56,370 bases of DNA from Geothermobacter hydrogeniphilus (GTDB lineage Bacteria; Desulfobacterota; Desulfuromonadia; Desulfuromonadales; Geothermobacteraceae). Positions 50,532 to 56,370 of this stretch are shown one piece after another; position 1 is the first letter of the stretch, and the number at the start of each line of letters is the position of its first letter. Below the pieces are notes generated by a model, which saw nothing but the letters and a program-made list of their open reading frames with translations, had not been told where the DNA came from and made no database searches. Where the stretch lies: positions 1-56,370 of the forward strand of contig NZ_PPFX01000027.1 in the NCBI RefSeq assembly GCF_002898515.1, in the 5' to 3' direction. The position numbers and the translations under genes were made by a program.

Positions 50532-52232
50532 ATGCTCCTGTTTAATCCGCACGACGACCATCGTAACCATGCCGATGCCCGCTCACGGCAGATCGTCGAG
50601 AAGGCCATTGCTTTCTTCGAAAAGAAAGGCTTGAAGAAGATCAAGGAAGACGACCAGGCGATGGTCTGGTACGAGGACTTTCTCGAATTCGTCAAAGAAG
50701 AGGAGATCTTTGCCGATTTGCTTACTCCGCAAGCGTATGCTGGCGAGAATGGTCGTTGGGATATGTGGCGGATCAGCCATTTCAACGAAGTGCTGGCTTT
50801 CTATGGACTCTGCTACTGGTACACTTGGCAGGTCAGCATTCTCGGCCTGGGGCCAATCTGGATGGGGGAGAACGAGGCCGTCAAGCGGCGTGCCGCGAAA
50901 TTGCTACGGGATGGGGGGATCTTTGCCTTCGGTCTGTCGGAGCAGGAGCACGGCGCCGATCTTTACAGCTCCGAGATGACTCTGGTGCCGCAGGCCAATG
51001 GGACCTTTCTGGCCCGCGGCCGCAAATACTATATCGGTAACGGCAACTGCGCGGCACTGGTTTCGACCTTCGGCAAGATCGAGGGGAGCGGCGAGTATGT
51101 CTTCTTTGTCGTTGAAAGCGACCATCCGGCCTACGAATGTGTGCGGAAGATTGACACTTCGGGGGTACGCCAGGCTTATGTCGCCGAGTACGCCCTGCAT
51201 GATTATCCGATTCGTGAGGAAGATATCCTGCTGCGTGGAGAAGCGGCCTGGAATGCGGCGCTCAATACGATCAACATTGGCAAATACGAGCTCGGCTGCG
51301 CCTCCATCGGCATCGTCACCCATTGTCTCTATGAGGCGATCAATCACGCCGGAAACCGTCAGCTCTACGGCATGACGGTGACCGATTTTCCGCATGTCAA
51401 ACAGCTGTTTGTGGAAGTGTACGCCCGGCTGCATGCCATGAAGTTGTTTGCCATGCGGGCCGCGGACTACCTGCGGGTTGCCTCCATCGAGGATCGCCGT
51501 TACCTGCTCTTTAATCCCATTGTGAAAATGAAGGTCACCGGCGAGGGGGAGCGTTGCGTTGGATTGTTGCACGAGGTCATCGCCGCCAGGGGGTTCGAGC
51601 AGCAGACCTGGTTCGAAATGGCCATCCGCGACATCGGCATGCTGCCGAAGCTTGAAGGGACCACCCATGTCAATATGGCGCTGATCCTCAAGTTCATCCA
51701 GAAGTATTTTTTCACTCCGGTCGATTTTCCCGAGGTTCCACGCCAAGACCAGGCTGGAGATGATGGATACCTTTTCCGGCAACAGACCGGCAAACTCAAA
51801 GAGGTTCACTTTCCGGATTGGCGCAAGGCCTTCGCCGCTGTCGATCTGCCGAACGTGCGCATTTTTGTCGAGCAGGCCGAATTGTTGCGCCAGTTGTTGC
51901 TTGATGCTCCTCCGAATCGGGAGCAGCAGGCCGATTCAGGTTATATGCTCGTCGCCGGGGAACTGTTTACTCTGATCCCCTATGCCCAGCTGATTCTTGA
52001 AAATTCCGCCATCTACCAGCTGGATGATGAACTGCTCGACGTCATCTTTGCCTTGCTGGTGCGTGATTTTGCCGGTTATGCCTTGCAGATGGTTACCGAG
52101 CATAGCAACAGCGAAGTTCAAGAAGCGCTGTTCCGTCAGATGTTGAAAAGGCCGGTGCGAGACGAGGCGGGCTTCAACAAGGTCTGGCGACAGGTGCTGG
52201 AGCTCAAGGACTGCTACCGGATGTCTGACTAG
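50532..52232 (+). CDS. acyl-CoA dehydrogenase, second type
   Basis: 566-aa acyl-CoA dehydrogenase homologue. Middle domain GIFAFGLSEQEHGADLYSSE near residue 140, then IGKYELGCASIGIVTHCLYE near residue 255; the catalytic Glu is expected in LEGTTHVNMALILKF near residue 378. A C-terminal helical extension makes it similar in size to FadE but sequence-diverged from it. Starts at ATG 50532, with GAAAGG upstream; a longer frame to 50475 is less likely. Followed by an MBL gene after 4 nt. The substrate is unknown. Confidence 0.85.
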   Translation: MLLFNPHDDHRNHADARSRQIVEKAIAFFEKKGLKKIKEDDQAMVWYEDFLEFVKEEEIFADLLTPQAYAGENGRWDMWRISHFNEVLAFYGLCYWYTWQVSILGLGPIWMGENEAVKRRAAKLLRDGGIFAFGLSEQEHGADLYSSEMTLVPQANGTFLARGRKYYIGNGNCAALVSTFGKIEGSGEYVFFVVESDHPAYECVRKIDTSGVRQAYVAEYALHDYPIREEDILLRGEAAWNAALNTINIGKYELGCASIGIVTHCLYEAINHAGNRQLYGMTVTDFPHVKQLFVEVYARLHAMKLFAMRAADYLRVASIEDRRYLLFNPIVKMKVTGEGERCVGLLHEVIAARGFEQQTWFEMAIRDIGMLPKLEGTTHVNMALILKFIQKYFFTPVDFPEVPRQDQAGDDGYLFRQQTGKLKEVHFPDWRKAFAAVDLPNVRIFVEQAELLRQLLLDAPPNREQQADSGYMLVAGELFTLIPYAQLILENSAIYQLDDELLDVIFALLVRDFAGYALQMVTEHSNSEVQEALFRQMLKRPVRDEAGFNKVWRQVLELKDCYRMSD

Positions 52233-52236
52233 TGTC

Positions 52237-53097
52237 ATGGGAGTTGTCCAGCGCATCCGCTATCAGGCGGTTGAAGGTCTGCGAGCCGGACGCTTCAATC
52301 GGGGGGTCAACACCGCGGCCACCTGTTATCGGCTCGGTAGCACCCTGATCGACAGCGGCTGCGCCAACCGCTGGCCCCAAGTGCGCAGCTTCGTTCGCGA
52401 GCAGCTGTTGCGACAGGTGCTGCTTACCCACCATCACGAGGACCATAGCGGCAACGCCGCGCGCATTCAGCAAATGACCGGTGCCCGGGTCCTGGCTTCC
52501 GGCCTGGCGCTGCAGCCACTGGCCACTGGCTGGCGGCTGCGTCCCTACCAGCAGCTGCTGTTTGGCCGACCGCAACGCTTGATTGCCGAACCTGTCCCTG
52601 ACCTGGTCGAACTGGAGGGGGGCTACCGCCTGCAGGTGATCGGCACTCCGGGACACGCCGACGATATGGTCTGCTATCTTGAAGCAGAACACGGCTGGCT
52701 GTTCAGTGGCGATCTGTTTGTCGGCGACCGGACCCGATTTCTGCGTCAGGATGAGGGCCTGGGGGAGCTGCTGCAGAGCCTGAGAAAAATCCTCACTTGC
52801 GACTTTCAGACCCTCTTTTGTGCTCACCGGGGTGTGGTCAAAGACGGCAAGCGGGCAATTTCTGCCAAGCTGCAGCATCTGGAATCCCTCTGCGACAGCA
52901 GCCGGGAACTGTACCGTCAGGGCCTTCCCCCAGCGGAAATCTCTCGCCGCCTGCTCGGTCGTGAAGAGTTGGTCAGTCTGGTTACCGGTTATCATTTTTC
53001 CAAGCGCAATCTGATCCGGGCCTGTTTGCAGTTGGTCGAAAAGGTCGACCACGGAGTTACAGAGCACACCGGGGAGACCGAATTCCCAGTGAGGTGA
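52237..53097 (+). CDS. metallo-beta-lactamase-fold hydrolase with repeat-derived C-terminus
   Basis: 286-aa MBL-fold enzyme. The Zn motif LLTHHHEDHSGN lies near residue 62, the third His in IGTPGHADD near residue 132 and the Asp in LFSGDLFVGD near residue 152. A C-terminal helical domain follows (about 195-270), ending EISRRLLGREELVSLVTGY, as in LACTB2-like hydrolases. The final residues VDHGVTEHTGETEFPVR are encoded by a palindromic repeat rather than by the original gene end. It is 4 nt after the acyl-CoA dehydrogenase. Confidence 0.82.
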   Translation: MGVVQRIRYQAVEGLRAGRFNRGVNTAATCYRLGSTLIDSGCANRWPQVRSFVREQLLRQVLLTHHHEDHSGNAARIQQMTGARVLASGLALQPLATGWRLRPYQQLLFGRPQRLIAEPVPDLVELEGGYRLQVIGTPGHADDMVCYLEAEHGWLFSGDLFVGDRTRFLRQDEGLGELLQSLRKILTCDFQTLFCAHRGVVKDGKRAISAKLQHLESLCDSSRELYRQGLPPAEISRRLLGREELVSLVTGYHFSKRNLIRACLQLVEKVDHGVTEHTGETEFPVR

Positions 53098-53147
53098 GGA
53101 GAGGCTCGGGCTTGTCTTTTCAGCTGTTTTCTGAGTCTCAGTGGTTA
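53047..53147. repeat. degenerate palindromic repeat (ACCACnGAG family), overlapping the MBL gene end
   Basis: Left arm 53047-53076 begins GACCACGGAGTTACAGAGCA; the right arm 53116-53147, reverse-complemented, reads TAACCACTGAGACTCAGAAA. Imperfect pairing, decayed. The left arm forms the last codons of the MBL gene. Confidence 0.6.
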
Positions 53148-53260
53148 AATAGTGGTCTTGGTGCCTTTCGTGAGACAGCGGACGGGCCTTGCCAGGAAAT
53201 GAATTCTTTCTCACCTGCATCAGTGAGCTCATTGGTGCAGGTCTCAGTCGAGGAGTGAGC

Positions 53261-54436
53261 ATGGGTCACCATACCACCAGTAAAAGCAGTATCGTTCCCC
53301 TTATCGACCGGCTGAACAAGTATCCGATCGGCCTGGTGGATAATGAAAAGCTGCGTCGGATTCTGGCCATTCTTTTCAGTGAGGAAGAGGCCTTTGTCGC
53401 CTCGCGTTTTCCCCTGCACGAGGCGACGCTGGAGGAACTGGCCAGACTGACCGGTTGCCCACCGGAGCACCTGGAAAAGGTTCTTGACCGGATGGCGGAC
53501 AAGGGGCTGGTGCTTGACATGCCCCATCGGGGGACAATCTACTACCTGCTGCTGCCCGGCTTGATCGGTTTCTTCGAGTTCAGCTTCATGAAACAGCGTG
53601 CCGACCTGCCCCTGGCGGAGCTGGCCCGGCTGATGAGTGACTATCTCTTCGAGGATCCGCAGCACGGCCAGGCGAGGGAATTCTTTGGCAGCAGGACGCC
53701 CCTGACCCGTTCACTGGCCTACGAAGAGACGGTTCCGGTCAGCTCAACCGTGACCAGCTATGAAGGCGCGCGTGAGATTATCCGCAAGGCCGGCTATGGG
53801 GCGGTGGGGATGTGCTACTGCCGGCACAAGAAAGAGCACCTGGACGAGCATTGCAGCAAGGGCGCTCCGGTCGAAGGTATCTGCATCTCGCTGGGCAACG
53901 CTGCCCGTTTCATGGTCCGGCGCGGTTTCGCCGAGGAGAAGAGTGTCGAGGAGCTGCTGGGGGTGATTGACAGGGCTCGTGAGTACAACCTGACCCACAT
54001 CACCGACAATATCCGCCATCGGCCGAGTTTTATCTGCAACTGTTGCTCCTGTTGCTGCGAACTGCTTGCCGGGGTGCAGGCCGGTTACCGGGACGGGATC
54101 GGCAAGACCGGTCTGCTGGTGACGGTCGACGCCCAAGGCTGCGTCGGTTGCGGCCTCTGCGTCGGGGCCTGCAATGTTGCCGCTCTCAAGATTGTCAACA
54201 CGGGAGTGGAAAAGCAGCGCAAGCTGGAGATCGCGGGCTCGGTCTGCCTTGGTTGCGGTGCCTGTGTCTCGGCGTGTTCGCACCAGGCGCTGAGCATGGT
54301 GGCGACGGCTGAACCGGTTATCCCGGCCAGAAAGCGCGACCTGATGAAGCAAATCCTCAGGGAGAAGAAGCGTCTGGCGCCGTTTGTAGTGGATGGGGTC
54401 AAAAGGAAGGTGAAAAAGATAGTGACGAGAAAGTAG
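53261..54436 (+). CDS. iron-sulfur protein with N-terminal winged-helix-like domain and C-terminal ferredoxin
   Basis: 391 aa. Residues about 30-110 form a helix-turn-helix-like unit (FPLHEATLEELARLTGCPPE, then VLDRMADKGLV). A central domain has MCYCRHKK and a cysteine-dense segment FICNCCSCCCELL near residue 250. A C-terminal 2[4Fe-4S] ferredoxin follows at about 285-345: CVGCGLCVGACN and CLGCGACVSACS. No membrane helix. Probably a redox-sensing or electron-transfer protein; its exact role is unknown. GAGGAG before ATG 53261. Confidence 0.75.
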   Translation: MGHHTTSKSSIVPLIDRLNKYPIGLVDNEKLRRILAILFSEEEAFVASRFPLHEATLEELARLTGCPPEHLEKVLDRMADKGLVLDMPHRGTIYYLLLPGLIGFFEFSFMKQRADLPLAELARLMSDYLFEDPQHGQAREFFGSRTPLTRSLAYEETVPVSSTVTSYEGAREIIRKAGYGAVGMCYCRHKKEHLDEHCSKGAPVEGICISLGNAARFMVRRGFAEEKSVEELLGVIDRAREYNLTHITDNIRHRPSFICNCCSCCCELLAGVQAGYRDGIGKTGLLVTVDAQGCVGCGLCVGACNVAALKIVNTGVEKQRKLEIAGSVCLGCGACVSACSHQALSMVATAEPVIPARKRDLMKQILREKKRLAPFVVDGVKRKVKKIVTRK

Positions 54437-54457
54437 CTCTGCCGGGTCACGCTCGGC

Positions 54458-54952
54458 TCAATTGAGGTAGATGCTCAGCTCCCGAGTCGCCCGTTCCGGG
54501 TCGGGGTCGTCCATAGTCGGAACGGCCCGGATAGAGGCGATGTAATCTTCCGGCAGCTGGTTCTCGATGGCGCCGCGCAGGACATGTTCCCGGTACCAGG
54601 GATAGGGGCGGAGATTGCGGTCAATATTGATGCCGAGGTAGATCAGGGCTTTAACCTGGTTGCCCTGCTCGGGTTCGACCGTCAGCCAGGTGTCGCGGTA
54701 TTCGATACCGACGCCTTCGTAGTGATCAAGGATTGTTTTGGCGGCCGGGTCGATACGGAACAGGACGCCGAACAGTTGATCAGATGCTGTTGCCGGGCAG
54801 GCATCGCATTTTCCCGAGCCATCCTTGGTGCTGGCGACCTGGAAGGCCAGCCGGTAGCCGTCAAGTCGGGCGACCCCAATCCGGTGTGCCGAAGGGATTC
54901 GCTGCCGCAGGCGGGCGGTTGCCATGTTGGAGCCGTAGGCGAAGTAGAGCAT
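54458..54952 (-). CDS. gamma-glutamylcyclotransferase-like protein
   Basis: 164-aa protein of the GGCT/AIG2 fold. The N-terminal MLYFAYGSNM is the classical substrate loop, LFGVLFRIDPAAKTILDHYEG near residue 60 carries the catalytic Glu (in HYEG). Such enzymes form 5-oxoproline from gamma-glutamyl compounds. It lies convergent with the Fe-S gene and just downstream of the thioesterase gene on the minus strand (18 nt), so these may be one operon with merR. Confidence 0.82.
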   Translation of the reverse strand: MLYFAYGSNMATARLRQRIPSAHRIGVARLDGYRLAFQVASTKDGSGKCDACPATASDQLFGVLFRIDPAAKTILDHYEGVGIEYRDTWLTVEPEQGNQVKALIYLGINIDRNLRPYPWYREHVLRGAIENQLPEDYIASIRAVPTMDDPDPERATRELSIYLN

Positions 54953-54970
54953 GTCGGGAAGTCTAAACAG

Positions 54971-55387
54971 TCATTCCGGCACCGGAGACGACTCAGTTGC
55001 GGAATTGAGGTTCTGGCGAAAATCTTCCGGGAGTTCGGTTGGCTTCTGCCGGTTCTGGTCGAAGCAGACCATGACCGTCTGCGCCTGTGCAAAGGTCGTG
55101 TCCGCTCCATTGTGCATCCGATAGCCGAGGGTGAAGCTGCTGCGACCGATTTTTTCAGTCCGAACATCGATCAGCAGGCGGTCGTTGAGGCCGATCGGTT
55201 GCTGATAGCGGCAACTTGCTTCGACGACCAGGAAAAGGATGCCGCGCTGCATCAGCTCGGCGAAGCGCTCCTGAAACAGTTTGACCCTGGCGGTTTCCAG
55301 GTAGGTGAAGAAGGTGGCATTGTTGACATGTCCATAGGCATCCAGGTCGGAAAAGCGGATTTCGATTTCGGTTTGCAGTGTACTCAT
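54971..55387 (-). CDS. hotdog-fold acyl-CoA thioesterase (4HBT family)
   Basis: 138-aa hotdog thioesterase. The 4HBT signature RFSDLDAYGHVNNATFFTYL near residue 11 contains the conserved Asp and HVNN. Predicted to hydrolyse acyl-CoA, likely a side branch of fatty-acid metabolism. It is 2 nt after the MerR gene on the minus strand, so it is probably co-regulated with it. Confidence 0.88.
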   Translation of the reverse strand: MSTLQTEIEIRFSDLDAYGHVNNATFFTYLETARVKLFQERFAELMQRGILFLVVEASCRYQQPIGLNDRLLIDVRTEKIGRSSFTLGYRMHNGADTTFAQAQTVMVCFDQNRQKPTELPEDFRQNLNSATESSPVPE

Positions 55388-55389
55388 TG

Positions 55390-55797
55390 TCAGGTTTCCG
55401 GTTGAATGACACCCTGCAGGATGTCGAGAATCCGTTGCCGGTAGGCAACGATTTCCTGTCGCAGGGAAGAGAGGTTGGCGATCTTCTGGTCAACTTTGCC
55501 GATGTGGCGGTCGAGGATTTCGAGCAGGCGCGGGGTGATCTTGCCGAAATCCTGGTTGCCGGTATCGAAGTTGTCGGCCAGTTCCTGCATCTCGCGCAAG
55601 GTGATGCCGAGTTCCTTCAGTTTGAGAATGAATTTGAGGCGCAGCACGTCCTCTCTCTGATAAGTGCGAGTGCCGCCGCCGAGACGTTCCGAAACGCCCA
55701 TCAGGCCGATTTCCTCATAGTAGCGGATGGTACGTGTGGTGATCCCGAGTTTCTTGGCAAGTTCGCCGATCTGGACCGGGTAGATTTGATTGTCCAT
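55390..55797 (-). CDS. MerR-family transcription regulator (LiuR-like)
   Basis: 135-aa MerR protein. DNA-binding N-terminus QIGELAKKLGITTRTIRYYE at residues 9-28, wing GTRTYQREDVLRL, then a long coiled-coil dimerisation helix (residues 85-130). It has no metal-binding cysteines, unlike MerR or CueR, and resembles LiuR-type regulators of acyl-CoA and branched-chain amino-acid degradation. It is transcribed with the thioesterase and lies divergent to etfB. It is the likely reader of the TTGAC-N7-CGTAAA sites in this window; that link is inference. Confidence 0.87.
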   Translation of the reverse strand: MDNQIYPVQIGELAKKLGITTRTIRYYEEIGLMGVSERLGGGTRTYQREDVLRLKFILKLKELGITLREMQELADNFDTGNQDFGKITPRLLEILDRHIGKVDQKIANLSSLRQEIVAYRQRILDILQGVIQPET

Positions 55798-55816
55798 GGG
55801 GTGTTCCCTTTACGCA

Positions 55817-55833
55817 GTCAATGTAAGATTGAC
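55817..55833. promoter_or_regulatory. dyad upstream of the MerR gene
   Basis: GTCAAT-N5-ATTGAC, perfect 6-bp inverted repeat, 20 nt before the MerR start codon. The adjoining minus-strand text TTGACTGCGTAAAGG resembles the fad operators with a shortened spacer. Possible autoregulatory site. Confidence 0.45.
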
Positions 55834-55946
55834 AATTTGTTAGCAGTATTGTCCTGTCTATGTCAATAGGAAAATCATAAAATAGCTCATAAAATCAGTT
55901 ATTTCGGCATTAGTTTTGCCCATGTAAAAACATGTTATATTTTTAC

Positions 55947-55973
55947 TTGACCTTTACGTAAACAAGATATAAA
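55947..55973 (+). promoter_or_regulatory. etfB promoter/operator (MerR/LiuR-like site)
   Basis: TTGACCTTTACGTAAACAAG at 55947-55966 contains the dyad TTTACGTAAA; -10 TATAAA at 55968-55973 (15-nt spacer) or TAAATT at 55970-55975 (17 nt). Related to the fadL and fadD sites. Confidence 0.6.
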
Positions 55974-56051
55974 TTCTCGCCAAGGCGGCCTGAATATATT
56001 CTTTGCAGTTGGCCGGCTGTTGTTTTGCTGGCGGTGAGAGTCGCGTAACTA

Positions 56052-56270
56052 GTTTTAACGGAGAGGCGCAGAGAAAAAGAGAGATAGAGAGAAAGGTCAA
56101 GGCGGCCACCAAGACGATTGAGCACCAGGAGAAGCCGACCCAAGAGCCCAGGGGGTTCAAACAAAGGCCGAGATTCTAAGAGATTAACTTGGCGGGCCTG
56201 GTGTCTTGAGGCGCCCAAAGATAAAAAGGTTTCTCTCCACCTCATCTCTCTCAGCGGCTCTGCGTTACAC
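56052..56270. repeat. composite palindromic repeat, both families, upstream of etfB
   Basis: Outer arms of the AACGGAGAGGC family (56053-56095 and 56230-56270), inner arms of the CCACCAAGAC family (56102-56125 and 56188-56216). The nesting is inside-out compared with the unit at 46857. Imperfect and partly decayed. Confidence 0.7.
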
Positions 56271-56315
56271 GAATTTGACCCTTAACCGTAGTTAGATTTC
56301 AACCGGAGGTAAACT

Positions 56316-56370
56316 ATGAACATTCTCGTCTGTATCAAGCAGGTTCCCGACATGGAGTCGCGCTTCAAGG
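56316..56370 (+). CDS. etfB: electron transfer flavoprotein beta subunit, 5' end only
   Basis: The first 18 codons, MNILVCIKQVPDMESRFK, match the start of ETF beta subunits (family signature MxILVCxKQVPD). Cut by the right edge of the window. GGAGGT at 56304-56309 sits 6 nt before the ATG. ETF takes electrons from the acyl-CoA dehydrogenases encoded in this island; the shared operator supports co-regulation. Confidence 0.8.
   Translation, partial: MNILVCIKQVPDMESRFK

Larger units (their letters stand above)
55798..56315. other. 518-nt divergent regulatory spacer
   Basis: Contains the merR dyad, the etfB operator and a large palindromic repeat, all listed separately. No gene is visible in it. 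Confidence 0.6.

Overview
The window looks like a chromosomal segment from an anaerobic, respiring deltaproteobacterium of the Desulfuromonadia (Geobacter/Desulfuromonas/Pelobacter-like). This is an inference from gene content: two multiheme c-type cytochrome modules, a split ATP synthase Fo operon, many periplasm-sensing Cache proteins, a full outer-membrane machinery (TamA/TamB, FadL, MipA, MCE proteins) and clusters of acyl-CoA enzymes. No rRNA, tRNA, prophage, CRISPR array or complete insertion sequence was seen.

Layout. 0.3-6.4 kb: a K+ channel, then a sugar-phosphate mutase, a GH65 disaccharide phosphorylase and a HAMP-PP2C phosphatase. 6.4-11.9 kb: a lipoprotein, then a four-gene PqiA-PqiA-PqiB-PqiC lipid-transport operon joined by ATGA overlaps, then MipA and a strong terminator. 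12.1-17.5 kb: tamA-tamB. 17.5-21.1 kb: a CPA2 antiporter, a glycine-zipper lipoprotein and NhaA. 21-24.5 kb: a signalling patch with a frameshifted Cache/AlbA_2 protein, two GrlR-like small proteins and an RsbW/RsbV-type kinase/antagonist pair, with a 163-bp MITE-like insertion. 24.6-32.6 kb (mostly minus strand): a CbcSTU-like cytochrome/Fe-S/NrfD quinol oxidoreductase, an eight-haem NapC-type cytochrome, and atpZ-atpI-atpB-atpE. 32.8-36.3 kb: hemL, a small coiled-coil ORF and a GAF-MCP sensor.

36.5-56.4 kb is a fatty-acid degradation island: FadL porin, acyl-CoA ligase, fadN-fadA-fadE in the order known from Bacillus, a dienoyl-CoA-reductase-like enzyme, a second acyl-CoA dehydrogenase, two MBL hydrolases, two hotdog thioesterases, a MerR regulator and the start of etfB. 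Promoters of fadL, the acyl-CoA ligase and etfB share a TTGAC-N7-CGTAAA operator-like sequence, which suggests one MerR/LiuR-type regulon. Imported fatty acids would be activated and beta-oxidised, with electrons passing through ETF to the quinone pool and the cytochromes upstream.

The gene spacers of this island are filled with large palindromic repeats of at least three sequence families, some nested inside each other. The observations most worth a second look are the MITE next to the GrlR/RsbW/RsbV patch, the frameshift in the Cache-AlbA_2 gene, the shared operator at the atp and octahaem cytochrome promoters, the Na+-type ligands in AtpE, the MerR regulon, and the nested repeats.
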